From Francisella philomiragia subsp. philomiragia ATCC 25015 (GTDB lineage: Bacteria > Pseudomonadota > Gammaproteobacteria > Francisellales > Francisellaceae): a stretch of DNA of 64,000 bases. Where the stretch lies: contig NZ_DS999316.1 in NCBI RefSeq assembly GCF_000156715.1, forward strand, positions 172,619 through 236,618. Reading direction: 5' to 3'. The notes under the pieces were generated by a model, which was not told the DNA's origin, ran no database searches, and saw nothing but the letters and a program-made list of their open reading frames with translations. How positions within the stretch are numbered: the stretch's first letter is position 1; each line of letters starts with the position of its first letter. A program made the position numbers and the translations under genes. Positions 36,977 to 46,486 of this stretch are shown one piece after another.

Positions 36977-37359
36977 ATGCAAATAAAGAACAATATTCAA
37001 GATTTTATTATTCAAAAAAATTTAGCGTTGAAACTTGAGTGTGTATCTGAAAAATATCTAAATACAACTGTAGATATAAGTGAAGAACTCAGAAAAAATA
37101 TACATACTCACCCTAGCGATAATAGTGTTTCATATAATGATGAGATTGCTGAAATTTCATTGAATCTAGCTAAACAGAACAAAAGCTGTTAAGTGCTACT
37201 ATAAAAATTCATAGAAAACTTAGAAGTTGTGGAGTTGATGCACAATTACATGTTTTTGAAGCAATATCTCATTGTCAATATTTAGCTAGTCCAGATATTC
37301 CTCAAGGCAAAGAGCTTCGCAGAGAAATAAAGGACTTTTTTGATAAGTACTTGAAGTAA
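36977..37359 (+). pseudogene. Alpha/beta-hydrolase (esterase) remnant
   Basis: An open frame of 71 codons (36977-37192) ends in TAA. A second, frame-shifted open stretch (37192-37359) continues with DAQLHVFEAISHCQYL and ends DFFDKYLK, which is the C-terminus of acetyl-esterase/lipase-type alpha/beta hydrolases, including the catalytic-His region SHCQY. The GDSAGG nucleophile region that should lie between is missing, so this is a gene with an internal deletion plus frameshift. The first 50 residues are compatible with the family's helical N-terminus. Non-functional. Confidence 0.7.
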
Positions 37360-37572
37360 TCATTTTGACTTAAAAAAATTCTGAATATTTAGAACTCTCT
37401 AATACAAATCATAGCTAAGACCACATACAAATAAGTAACTTCATTCTGCTTGAAACAAGTAGCTTATTGAGAAAAACTTGTTACTTTTAATAATTATTAG
37501 CAAGTAGATTGATGGTTAAGTTATACTTTAAATGTAGTTATTCCGTATAACAAATATAGGGGTGTGTTATAA

Positions 37573-40395
37573 ATGAAATATCATCTTAAAAGTTTCTTGT
37601 CTGAATTAGAAAATAAGCTTGATAAAAAGCAAATAATAACAGATGAATTTTTATGTTTTGCGTATAGTACAGACGCTAGTTTATATAGACTGTTACCCAA
37701 AGTAGTCTTACATATAAACAACGAGAAAGAAGTTTTAGAGGTTATAAAGTTAGCAAACACTTATAAAGTTCCTTTAACATTTCGAGCAGCAGGTACTAGC
37801 TTAAATGGTCAAGGTATTACAGATCATGTCTTAGTGGTTATTACAAATAAATGGAATAATTATAGCATTGAGAATAATGGAGAAATTATTCGCTTACAAC
37901 CTAGCTTAACGGGTGGACAAGCAAATTTATTTCTTAATAAATATGGTCGAAAAATAGGTCCAGATCCATCTTCTGTAAATGTGGCAAAAATAGGTGGAAT
38001 AGTAGCTAATAATGCCAGTGGTATGTGTTGTGGATTTAAGCATAATAGTTATAATACTCTAAAAGATATTAGAGTTATCTTTAGTGACGGACAGATCCTT
38101 GATACAAAATCGGTCGATTCAAGAGAAATGTTTAGAAAAAATAATCCTGACATCATCTCTAAGATGTCGGCAATATCTGAGCAAGTTAAGTCTAATCAAA
38201 AACTAGTAGATTTTATAAAACAAAAATATCAGATAAAAAATACTATGGGGTATGCTATTAGTGCTCTAATAGATTTTGATAATGAGATAGATATAATTTC
38301 ACACTTAATGGTTGGTTCAGAAGGAACATTAGGTTTTATCTCCGAATTTAGTTATAACACGATTCCAAATTATATAGATAAGTCTACGGCTTTTATATTT
38401 TTTAGAGATATTAGAACTTGTGCTGAAGCTATTACAGCAATATCTAAATATGATGTTGCTGCAGCTGAGATAATGAGTTATTCAACTCTGATTACTATCA
38501 AAGATTTAGAAATATTAGATAGTGAATATAAAGAGCAGATAAATAAACTACAAGTAGGTTCTGCGGGATTAATGTTTGAGCTTGATGCTGATAGTCCTGA
38601 ATCTCTAGAAGTTAAGAAGTCCAAAATACTTGAAGTCTTGAAAAAGTTTGAACCTCTTTTTGGTGTGGGTTATGTTACAGACGCCAGTAAATACAATCGT
38701 CTTTGGGATGTTCGTAGGGCTGTATTACCATGTGCAGGTAATAAGAAGCCAGCCTTAGACACATTAGTAATGGAAGATGTTGCTTTTCCAATAGATAGTT
38801 TAGCTGATGGTATCACTGATCTTGAAAATCTGCTAGAAAAGTATGGTTATGATAAAGATATAGCAGGTCATGCTCTAACAGGAAATTTACATTTTAATCT
38901 ATCAACAAACCTAGAGAAAGATGACGAAGTTCAACGATATAAAGATTTTATGCATGATTTTACAGATATGGTTGTTAAGAAATACAACGGATCTTTAAAA
39001 GCAGAACATGGTACAGGTAGAAATATGGCACCATTTGTTGCAAAAGAGTGGGGTGATCAGCTTTACAACGTGATGCAAGAAATAAAGCTGTTATTAGATC
39101 CACATAACCTCTTTAATCCAGGTGTTCTTCTCAATGATGATAAAGATGTTTTTGTTAAAAACTTTAAAAGAAGAGTTAAGTTGGATAAGCAAGCAGATAA
39201 ATGTCTTGAGTGTGGTTTTTGTGAAAGTGTCTGTCCTTCAAGAGATTTATCACTAACTCCTAGACAGAGATTGTCTGTGTATAAAGAAATGATGATCCTT
39301 AAAGAAACAGATAAAGCAAAATATAAAGATTATAAAAAGAAGTATCAATATTATGGAATTGATACATGTGCTGCAACAGGATTATGTGGAGTACAGTGTC
39401 CTGTTGAAATTAATACAGGTAGTTTTATAAAAGATTTACGAGCAGAGCAAAATAAAGCAAATATTATAGATAGTTTTATGTTTAAGCACTTTTCAGGATT
39501 TGCGACAATCTCTAACCTTGCTCTAAAAATAAGTAGAGGTTTTAGTAGAGTTTTAGGTGACAATATTCTAAGGAAGTCATCTTTAGCAGTGCATAAGGTA
39601 TTAGGTAATACACCAGTCTGGAATTCTGCTATGCCAACAGGTGCAAAAAGCTTAAAAAGTATAAAACAATTTGAAGCGGGAGTTACTAAACCAAAGGTAG
39701 TTTATTGGCCAACCTGTACAACCAGAATATTTGGACCTTCAAAAGATACAAACCAAAATGATACCAAGCAAGCCGCTTTAAATATTCTAGAGAAGAGTGG
39801 ATATGAGGTGATAGTCCCCAAAGGTTTATCTAATACTTGTTGTGGACAACCATTTGATTCAAAAGGATTATATGATAAAGCAGAGCAGAAGCGTCAAGAG
39901 GTAATAGAATTATTAAAAGCAACTAGTGATAACTTTAGCTTGCCAATAGTCACAGATGCTAGCCCGTGTTCACTAAGAATAAATGACGGTATGACTGATA
40001 CTAAGGTTTATGATTCAGTTGCGTTTATTGCTGAATTTTGTTTAGATAAATTAAACATCCATAAAATAGGTAAATTAGCAGTTCATCAAACATGTAGTAC
40101 ACAAAAAGCAGGAAATCAAAAGTATATATTAGCAATAGCTAATTCATTATCAGATGATGTGGTGATACCAAGAAGTGTGACTTGCTGTGGGTTCGCTGGC
40201 GATAAAGGTTTCACTCTTCCAGAACTTAATGCCTCTGCATTGTCAGGTTTAAAAGAGGAAGTCAAAGGCTGTGTATGTGGAATTTCTAATAGTAGAACTT
40301 GTGAGATAGGTTTAAGTTATCACTCGGGATTAACTTACTATTCGGCATTTGATTTGTTAGATAAGAACTCCTCGTCTAAATTCTTAAACGTTTGA
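37573..40395 (+). CDS. FAD/Fe-S oxidoreductase, YdiJ-like (glycolate/D-lactate dehydrogenase type)
   Basis: 940-residue cytosolic or membrane-associated oxidase. Order: PCMH-type FAD domain (about 1-270; FRAAGTSLNGQG and GPDPSSVNVAKIGGIVANNASGM), FAD-oxidase C domain (to about 520; AEHGTGRNMAPFV), a ferredoxin region (CLECGFCESVCPSRD; CAATGLCGVQCPVEIN) and two CCG heterodisulfide-reductase-like repeats (NTCCGQPFDSKG; SVTCCGFAGDKG). This is the YdiJ/D-2-hydroxyglutarate or D-lactate dehydrogenase plan. Substrate not determinable; a 2-hydroxyacid is expected. Single gene. Confidence 0.88.
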   Translation: MKYHLKSFLSELENKLDKKQIITDEFLCFAYSTDASLYRLLPKVVLHINNEKEVLEVIKLANTYKVPLTFRAAGTSLNGQGITDHVLVVITNKWNNYSIENNGEIIRLQPSLTGGQANLFLNKYGRKIGPDPSSVNVAKIGGIVANNASGMCCGFKHNSYNTLKDIRVIFSDGQILDTKSVDSREMFRKNNPDIISKMSAISEQVKSNQKLVDFIKQKYQIKNTMGYAISALIDFDNEIDIISHLMVGSEGTLGFISEFSYNTIPNYIDKSTAFIFFRDIRTCAEAITAISKYDVAAAEIMSYSTLITIKDLEILDSEYKEQINKLQVGSAGLMFELDADSPESLEVKKSKILEVLKKFEPLFGVGYVTDASKYNRLWDVRRAVLPCAGNKKPALDTLVMEDVAFPIDSLADGITDLENLLEKYGYDKDIAGHALTGNLHFNLSTNLEKDDEVQRYKDFMHDFTDMVVKKYNGSLKAEHGTGRNMAPFVAKEWGDQLYNVMQEIKLLLDPHNLFNPGVLLNDDKDVFVKNFKRRVKLDKQADKCLECGFCESVCPSRDLSLTPRQRLSVYKEMMILKETDKAKYKDYKKKYQYYGIDTCAATGLCGVQCPVEINTGSFIKDLRAEQNKANIIDSFMFKHFSGFATISNLALKISRGFSRVLGDNILRKSSLAVHKVLGNTPVWNSAMPTGAKSLKSIKQFEAGVTKPKVVYWPTCTTRIFGPSKDTNQNDTKQAALNILEKSGYEVIVPKGLSNTCCGQPFDSKGLYDKAEQKRQEVIELLKATSDNFSLPIVTDASPCSLRINDGMTDTKVYDSVAFIAEFCLDKLNIHKIGKLAVHQTCSTQKAGNQKYILAIANSLSDDVVIPRSVTCCGFAGDKGFTLPELNASALSGLKEEVKGCVCGISNSRTCEIGLSYHSGLTYYSAFDLLDKNSSSKFLNV

Positions 40396-40415
40396 CTTAA
40401 TTGTGTAGTTGCTGA

Positions 40416-40784
40416 CTAATCATTCCTTTTAAAATCGATTATCTGCCTACGTTGTTTTTTTGTAGGCTTTTCTGGGCTTAATAAGTTAGCAGTTTTTCTG
40501 ATAATTGCTTCTTTTTCTCTCTTCTCGATACTTTGTTGTGTTTCTATGTAGAGTTTTTGAGCTTCAGTAGCTGATTTTCTAATTTCATCGAGAGCTTCGA
40601 CAATTATTGTTTTTTTAATATGAGATTGTTGAATTTGATATTCATCACCAATATTTACAGTTTTGCTAACTTTTGTTTTTTGTCCTTGAAAGTGGACTTT
40701 ACCACCTTCGATAGCTTTTTTTGCAAGAGCTCTAGTTTTGTAAAATCTTGCGGCCCATAACCATTTATCGAGTCTTACACTCAT
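40416..40784 (-). CDS. hslR: Heat-shock protein 15, S4-domain
   Basis: 122-residue RNA-binding protein. An S4 domain at the N-terminus (VRLDKWLWAARFYKTRALAKKAIEGGKVHFQGQKTK) is followed by a basic helical tail ending PEKPTKKQRRQIIDF. Hsp15 binds 50S subunits carrying a nascent chain and rescues stalled complexes. Convergent with the YdiJ-like gene. Confidence 0.95.
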   Translation of the reverse strand: MSVRLDKWLWAARFYKTRALAKKAIEGGKVHFQGQKTKVSKTVNIGDEYQIQQSHIKKTIIVEALDEIRKSATEAQKLYIETQQSIEKREKEAIIRKTANLLSPEKPTKKQRRQIIDFKRND

Positions 40785-40897
40785 ATCAGAAGAGAGTTAA
40801 TTTGATTAATTTGATTATATCTAATAATAACTAGCATTTTAACTAGTTTTAAAGTCTGCTATCCTAAAAGGCAACTTAGGACTGCAAAAAAGTATCG

Positions 40898-41713
40898 ATG
40901 AATAAAACTATAAATTTACATAAAATGAAAACATCATTGGATAGCGATAATAATGCTCGTTATGAGTTAGATGATATCTGTATAAATGATTTGATCGGAA
41001 AGAATTTAAAAATTGAATTTTTAAATGAGATAAATTGTGTATCTTGTGGCATTAAAACTAAAAAAAGCTACTCTCAAGGCTACTGCTTTATGTGTATGAG
41101 GAAGCTACCAGAGTGTGATATTTGTATCGTTAAGCCCGAATTATGTCATTTTGCGGCAGGGACATGTAGAGATTCTAATTGGGGCGAAGAAAACTGTATG
41201 AAAACTCACATTGTATATCTATCAAATACAGGAGATATTAAGGTGGGGATTACAAAGCTTAAAAATATTCCATCACGTTGGATAGATCAGGGTGCTAGTC
41301 AAGCTATTCCGATCTTTGCTGTAGAGACTAGATTAATATCAGGCTTAGTTGAAGTCGCTATTAAAGAGCATATCTCAGATAAAACCAACTGGCGAAAAAT
41401 GCTTCAAGGAGAACCAGATTTAGGAGTCGATTTTGCGAGTTTAAGAGAAGAATTGATAGAAAAATCTAGTGAGAAAATAGCTCAAATCAAAGCTAAATAT
41501 GGTGATAATAGTGTTGAAGCTGTAGAGGGTAATATTCAAACTATAAATTATCCTGTGCTTGAGTATCCTGCAAAAATTAAATCATTTAATTTAGATAAAG
41601 ATCTAATAATTGATGCAAAGCTTATAGGTATCAAAGGTCAGTATCTGATATTCGATACAGGTGTGATAAATATCCGTAAGTATAGTGGTTATAAGTGTAA
41701 TTTATCTGTATAA
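40898..41713 (+). CDS. DUF2797 family protein, Cys-rich
   Basis: 271 residues. The N-terminal third has zinc-ribbon-like cysteine pairs (CVSCGIK, CFMCMRKLPECDIC, CHFAAGTC, plus ENCMKTH). Next comes HIVYLSNTGDIKVGITKLKNIPSRWIDQGA, which looks like the YL-x10-KVGIT core of a GIY-YIG-type fold. The rest is beta-rich. DUF2797 has no assigned function; nucleic-acid binding is an inference from these two features. Monocistronic, divergent from hslR. Confidence 0.8.
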   Translation: MNKTINLHKMKTSLDSDNNARYELDDICINDLIGKNLKIEFLNEINCVSCGIKTKKSYSQGYCFMCMRKLPECDICIVKPELCHFAAGTCRDSNWGEENCMKTHIVYLSNTGDIKVGITKLKNIPSRWIDQGASQAIPIFAVETRLISGLVEVAIKEHISDKTNWRKMLQGEPDLGVDFASLREELIEKSSEKIAQIKAKYGDNSVEAVEGNIQTINYPVLEYPAKIKSFNLDKDLIIDAKLIGIKGQYLIFDTGVINIRKYSGYKCNLSV

Positions 41714-41736
41714 ACCCTTCAGATAGCTAATATAAG

Positions 41737-43425
41737 TTAGTAACATTTTGTAAGACTTTGTAAAGCAAATTCAATATCCTTTTCTGATGATTGATCATCT
41801 TTTCTATTTCTATACACACTAAGAATCTTTTTGATTAAGCTTGCTTGATAATATTCTTTTGAAATCTCATGCTTTTTGAGTTTTTGTGTATCTTTGATTA
41901 TAGATTTAATAGCAACTTTTCTACTTAGAGTATAAGGAGTAAGTGGAAATAGTTTAAATGCTAACCAAAGACCTGTACATCCAACAATTGAGCTCATAGC
42001 TATAGTAAATGATGAAGTGATTTCAAAACTCATATGATTACTTGGCTGAACCATAGATACAAATCCTAAATAAAATCCAAGACTATACATCTGTAATTTG
42101 GGGATATTGAGTGTGACTATAGGAATAAGTAGGACAATTAATAAAATTAAAATCAATAGCTCAAAATACCCAACAGCTTGTGAGAGTAAATTTAAAGTTA
42201 TAAAGATGCTTATTGGTATAGATATTATTATGCCTATGATGTTTTTTCCAATTGCATCAGTAGGATTAGGCGCTGATATAAAAAGTTGTGATAATACACA
42301 AGGCAAAATAATCATCATCAGCAAGCTTGAGTTACCATCCGTACTAACCCATATATAGTACATAACTAAGAGTAGACTTACAGTCCTAGCCGTAGCGATT
42401 AGTGTGACAATCGGATTGGTGTATCTTATGAAGCTATATGTGATATTATTTTGATTACTTACGAGTTCTAAATTTTTATAACTAGATACTAAATCGATAA
42501 GTTTTGTTATGACTTTAGTTAATTTTTGATTGTCGGTGATGATTTTAGGATTATCATTTAAACTATCAATATTATTTAAGCTACTAGCGATTGTTTTTAA
42601 GTGATTTTGTAAGGTAGGGTTATTTTTTGTTTTAGCTAAACTTTTTCTTAATGAGTGTACAGCTTCTATTAGCTCGACAACAGCGTTTGAAAATACAAGA
42701 TAATTACTCTTATCTAGGTTTTCATATTTTGCAGCACTTAAGTCATTATCAAGAGCTACAAGGCTATTAAGAATTCCTTCAACTTTTAAGTTATACTTTT
42801 GATTATTTATAAAATCCTGTGTAGAAAACATTTCTTGTATATATGTAGTAGTAAGATTAAGTACTTTATTAGAGTGATTTTTTAATGTCTTTTGTATTTT
42901 GACTGGAAATATGTAGTAATTTACAAAACATGAGCAGATACAGCCAATAGATATTTCAGTTACGCGAGAGAATCCAGTATGAAAAATAGTCTCTTCAGTA
43001 GTGAGATTAGGATTAGCTATAGAGTAAAAAACAATTATTATGCAGGTAACATTTGCTAGTGCTAAAGCATAGATAAAGTTCGGGTGAGACATATTGGCAG
43101 AGAAGAATATAGATATAGATATAAACGTACATAGAGCCATTAGGGCTAATACAGGAAAAGGCAAAAAAAATGTGACTATCAAAAAGCCAACAAACACTCC
43201 AATAAAGGATACAGCTATTAATAAAAGTGCTTTTTCAATAATAAAACCGGTCTCTGGTCGAGTTTGTAAAAATAGTGCAGAAATCATAGCCCACATTGGC
43301 TTATCCAAGTTTAGACTCATAGAGATATATAGAGCCAGAGTCAAAGATATACAGCCCTTAATTGTATAGATGGCATTTTCTTTATTTATAATTGTTGGTA
43401 GCTCATCTAATATCTTTTGTATCAT
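41737..43425 (-). CDS. FUSC-family inner-membrane efflux protein, AaeB-like
   Basis: 562 residues: an N-terminal block of about six membrane helices (start LSLTLALYISMSLNLDKPMWAMISALFLQTRPETG), a cytosolic helical region of about 170 residues, then a second block of membrane helices and a cytoplasmic tail. This is the fusaric acid resistance/AaeB plan. Its start overlaps the stop of the membrane-fusion gene by four bases, completing an AaeX-AaeA-AaeB-type operon that would export aromatic acids or similar compounds. Confidence 0.88.
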   Translation of the reverse strand: MIQKILDELPTIINKENAIYTIKGCISLTLALYISMSLNLDKPMWAMISALFLQTRPETGFIIEKALLLIAVSFIGVFVGFLIVTFFLPFPVLALMALCTFISISIFFSANMSHPNFIYALALANVTCIIIVFYSIANPNLTTEETIFHTGFSRVTEISIGCICSCFVNYYIFPVKIQKTLKNHSNKVLNLTTTYIQEMFSTQDFINNQKYNLKVEGILNSLVALDNDLSAAKYENLDKSNYLVFSNAVVELIEAVHSLRKSLAKTKNNPTLQNHLKTIASSLNNIDSLNDNPKIITDNQKLTKVITKLIDLVSSYKNLELVSNQNNITYSFIRYTNPIVTLIATARTVSLLLVMYYIWVSTDGNSSLLMMIILPCVLSQLFISAPNPTDAIGKNIIGIIISIPISIFITLNLLSQAVGYFELLILILLIVLLIPIVTLNIPKLQMYSLGFYLGFVSMVQPSNHMSFEITSSFTIAMSSIVGCTGLWLAFKLFPLTPYTLSRKVAIKSIIKDTQKLKKHEISKEYYQASLIKKILSVYRNRKDDQSSEKDIEFALQSLTKCY

Positions 43426-44279
43426 TGTATTGTTACCGTTGCGTTAATACCGGATATTAAGTTGACACTTTTAGGTATCACATCTAGAGCTATATCAACA
43501 GGTATTCGCTTAGATAATCTTACCCAATCGTAGGTCTGCTGTACTTTAGGTAATAGTTGGCTGTTTACATCTGTATTGTTATCAGCTACTGCTTTACCGA
43601 TACTTATTACATGTCCATGTAGTAGCTCTCCACCACTCATTAATTCAATATTTGCTTTATCGCCAATTTTTATATTAGGTAGTTTAGTTTCTTCAAAATA
43701 TCCTGTCACATAGAAAGAATTAGCTTCAACTAAAGACATTACCGGTTTTGCTGCTACAACATAGTTTCCTTGTCGTAGCTCAATATTGTTTATGGTGCCG
43801 TCAGCTGGGGCATATACACTTGTTCTGTCTAGATTAATCTTTGCAAGTCTAGCTTCAGCTTTTGCTTTTTCAAGATCGGCTTTTTTTAGTTTCACTTGCA
43901 TATGATACTCATCAAGTGTATCAAGGCTGATTGAACCATCTTTGCCAAGTTGTTCTCTACGTTGATATTGACGATCAGCTAGCTCCCATAGCATTATAGC
44001 ATGCTTAAGCTCTGCTTCTTTTTCATCTAGAGTTGCTGCATATCTATCTCTATCTATAGTGAAGATTAATTGTCCTTTTTTTACTTTTTGGTTATCAAAT
44101 ACGTATATTTTGGTTACAAATCCAGAAACATCTGGTGCAATAGTGATAATGTTGGCTCTAATTCGACCATCTCTTGTCCACGGTGAGTATAGATAGTATC
44201 TCCATATTGAATATAGTGAGAATAAAGCAAGGCAAATTATAATAATGCTAATAGCCGTTTTAGTTTTTTTATTTGGCAT
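43422..44279 (-). CDS. HlyD-family membrane fusion protein, AaeA-like
   Basis: 285-residue periplasmic adaptor. One N-terminal membrane helix (about residues 8-28), a biotinyl-lipoyl half (ITIAPDVSGFVTKIYVFDNQKVKKGQ), a helical hairpin (about 80-145), the second lipoyl half (VYAPADGTINNIELRQGNYV) and a beta-barrel region. It links the FUSC pump to an outer-membrane factor. One base separates it from the DUF1656 gene. Confidence 0.92.
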   Translation of the reverse strand: MPNKKTKTAISIIIICLALFSLYSIWRYYLYSPWTRDGRIRANIITIAPDVSGFVTKIYVFDNQKVKKGQLIFTIDRDRYAATLDEKEAELKHAIMLWELADRQYQRREQLGKDGSISLDTLDEYHMQVKLKKADLEKAKAEARLAKINLDRTSVYAPADGTINNIELRQGNYVVAAKPVMSLVEANSFYVTGYFEETKLPNIKIGDKANIELMSGGELLHGHVISIGKAVADNNTDVNSQLLPKVQQTYDWVRLSKRIPVDIALDVIPKSVNLISGINATVTIQ

Positions 44280-44280
44280 T

Positions 44281-44478
44281 TTAGTTTCCTATTAGTAGCA
44301 TGCTTAAGCCTAAATAACAGATAAATAATGCAAGGTTAAACCAAGATAATTTAAGATCTATATAGTCGTGTATGATTTTGGGTATTGCTAGATTTGTAGT
44401 GATAGTCAATATTGCTGCAATAGCCAAAAATAATATTATTGGAGAGATTAGTAAACCATCAAAAGTAATCACAGGCAT
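44281..44478 (-). CDS. DUF1656 protein, AaeX-like
   Basis: 65-residue two-helix membrane protein, starting PVITFDGLLISPII as in DUF1656/AaeX proteins that accompany AaeAB pumps. First gene of the efflux operon, with a strong AAGGAG ribosome site seven bases before the ATG. Divergent from the IclR regulator across 188 bases containing an operator-like repeat. Confidence 0.9.
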   Translation of the reverse strand: MPVITFDGLLISPIILFLAIAAILTITTNLAIPKIIHDYIDLKLSWFNLALFICYLGLSMLLIGN

Positions 44479-44559
44479 ATCAAGCTCCTTATTCGGATGA
44501 GACTTTTTTTAAATGTTTGTGGGGATAAATATTTATGTAACTTTCCTGAAAACAATTGT

Positions 44560-44588
44560 ATGATACACTGTATCGCAAAATGATACAA
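44560..44588 (-). promoter_or_regulatory. Promoter and operator of the Aae-like operon
   Basis: Read on the minus strand: TTGTAT (44588-44583), 17-base spacer, TATCAT (44565-44560), a reasonable sigma-70 promoter. It overlaps a perfect inverted repeat GATACA-C-TGTATC (44562-44574) and a further half-site TGATACA (44581-44587), the two TGATACA copies being 20 bases apart. The symmetry resembles the KdgR-type (IclR family) TGAAACA/TGTTTCA box. The IclR-family regulator encoded divergently is the natural candidate to bind it. Confidence 0.55.
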
Positions 44589-44666
44589 TAATGTTTTGGT
44601 AATTTCATATAAAAAAAGTTATTATTAGTCAAAATATTGTTAAACCTTTGAAATTATTAACTTTTT

Positions 44667-45398
44667 ATGAGTAATGAAAAAAAAATCCAAGTGATTAGTA
44701 GGGCTGTCAATGTACTACAAAGTATTAGTGATGAGCCTGGTGGGATGAGCTTGGGAGATATAGCAAAGAAAGTTGATTTGCCACGATCTACAGTGCAAAG
44801 GATAGTTGCTGCCCTTGAAGCAGAAGGATTCACAAGAAGTGAAGGTGCTGGTAAGATTTTACTTGGATCCGGTATTTTTAAGTTAGCTTCATCATCTTAT
44901 GCAGATATTGTTTCTTTGACACAAAACTCATTAAGAAAGCTTAGTGAAAAAATACGTGAAACAGTTGTCCTGACACAATCTAATAATACAGATCTTATTA
45001 TAATGCATCGTTTCATAGCAAATAGGGAGCTACAAGTAATTCCAAGAATAGGTGTACTTGAAAAACCAATTTATTATACTGCCTCTGGTAGGGCTTTATT
45101 AGCACTATATTCAGATGAAGAAATTATTGATATCTTCGGTGAAGAGGTTGCTAATAATAAGGAACTATTTGATAAGCTTGCTAAGATTAGAGAAGATGGT
45201 GTTGAATATGATTATGGCAAAACAATAGAAGGCATAGTCAGTACGGCAGTAGCTGTAAATACATTTTTAGGTAGTCTTGGTGTTTCTATTCTTGTACCTC
45301 AATATCGTTATGCAGAAAATAAAGATTTTTATATCAAAGAGCTTTTAAAAGTTAAATCTAAAATTTTAGCAGATATAGGTGTAAAACATTCTGAATAG
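44667..45398 (+). CDS. IclR-family transcription regulator
   Basis: 243 residues: N-terminal winged helix (NVLQSISDEPGGMSLGDIAKKVDLPRSTVQRIVAALEAEGF) and a C-terminal effector-binding IclR domain (VVLTQSNNTDLIIMHRF, YYTASGRALLAL, GIVSTAVAVNTFLGSLGVSI). Family members repress neighbouring catabolic or efflux genes and respond to aromatic or organic acids. Divergent from the AaeX/A/B-like operon, which is the likely target. The stop lies next to a perfect palindrome GATTGATCAATC (45398-45409). Confidence 0.92.
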   Translation: MSNEKKIQVISRAVNVLQSISDEPGGMSLGDIAKKVDLPRSTVQRIVAALEAEGFTRSEGAGKILLGSGIFKLASSSYADIVSLTQNSLRKLSEKIRETVVLTQSNNTDLIIMHRFIANRELQVIPRIGVLEKPIYYTASGRALLALYSDEEIIDIFGEEVANNKELFDKLAKIREDGVEYDYGKTIEGIVSTAVAVNTFLGSLGVSILVPQYRYAENKDFYIKELLKVKSKILADIGVKHSE

Positions 45399-45499
45399 AT
45401 TGATCAATCAATCAAATCTTCTAGTATAAACAAATTGACAATCTATAGTTATATGAGAGAATTCGAAGATTAAAAAATCTTAGTTTAAAATATAAATAG

Positions 45500-46486
45500 A
45501 TGTCTACTAATGACTGGAAAAAAGCCCTTAAAGAATCTTTCTATTCACCTTTAGAGTTATTAGAGTTTTTGGAAATAGATAGTGAAGAAGCCAAAGTTTC
45601 ATTAAATATAACCAAGAAATTTAAAATGATAGTGCCTAGATCATTCGCTAATAGAATGCAAAAAGGTAATATCAATGATCCATTGCTCAAACAGGTTTTG
45701 CCAACTATCGATGAAGAAGTGATAGATCAAGCTTATAGTAGTGACCCACTTGATGAAAAAAATTATAATAAAGTGCCAGGACTATTACATAAATACCATG
45801 GTAGAGTTCTACTGATATCACAAACAAGCTGTGCTATACATTGTCGCTATTGTTTTCGTAAAGAGTTTGACTATAAAGAAAATATCCCCGGTAGAAAAGA
45901 TTGGTTAAAAGCATTTGAATATATAGCAAATGATCAAACTATCGAGGAGGTTATATTAAGTGGAGGTGATCCTCTTTTGAATAATGATGAGGTGCTAGAG
46001 TTTTTTATAGAAAATATCCAGCAAATATCTCATATCAAAAGGCTTAGGATTCATTCAAGAATACCTGTAGTATTACCAGAGCGAATGACTAATAAACTTT
46101 TGAAAATTCTTTCAGAGCACAGGCTTGATACTGTATTAGTAATACATGTTAATCATCCAAATGAGTTAGATGATGGTATTAGAGAGGTTTTAAAAGAAAT
46201 ACACAAGCATGGCATAATTATCCTAAATCAAAGTACATTACTTAAAGACATAAATGATGATGCTAATGTATTATATGCTTTGAGTACAAAACTTATAAAT
46301 GCTAAAGTGATTCCGTACTATATACACTCACTAGATACTGTCTCAGGAACTAAACACTATAATGTTGATTGTGCTAAAGATATTATGAAAAAGCTTTCAG
46401 AAATTTCATCAGGATTTATGGTACCTATATTGACTAAAGAAATTCCAGGATATCCATCGAAGAAATGGCTATCTTTTCATAGCTAA
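45500..46486 (+). CDS. epmB: EF-P lysine 2,3-aminomutase-like protein EpmB
   Basis: 328-residue radical-SAM protein of the KamA family. CX3CX2C is at Cys111, Cys115, Cys118 (TSCAIHCRYCFRKEF); ILSGGDPLLNND and HSRIPVVLPERM are family motifs. EpmB makes (R)-beta-lysine used by EpmA to modify elongation factor P, which helps translate polyproline. Length fits EpmB, not the longer KamA. epmA and efp are not in the window. Confidence 0.94.
   Translation: MSTNDWKKALKESFYSPLELLEFLEIDSEEAKVSLNITKKFKMIVPRSFANRMQKGNINDPLLKQVLPTIDEEVIDQAYSSDPLDEKNYNKVPGLLHKYHGRVLLISQTSCAIHCRYCFRKEFDYKENIPGRKDWLKAFEYIANDQTIEEVILSGGDPLLNNDEVLEFFIENIQQISHIKRLRIHSRIPVVLPERMTNKLLKILSEHRLDTVLVIHVNHPNELDDGIREVLKEIHKHGIIILNQSTLLKDINDDANVLYALSTKLINAKVIPYYIHSLDTVSGTKHYNVDCAKDIMKKLSEISSGFMVPILTKEIPGYPSKKWLSFHS

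Noticed and set aside
37573-40395. Membrane D-lactate dehydrogenase Dld
   Set aside because: Dld lacks the iron-sulfur and CCG domains that are clear here; YdiJ-like is the better fit.
43094-43369. 91-codon plus-strand frame opposite the FUSC gene
   Set aside because: Antisense to a clear membrane-protein gene; hydrophobic-helix codons commonly leave open frames on the other strand.
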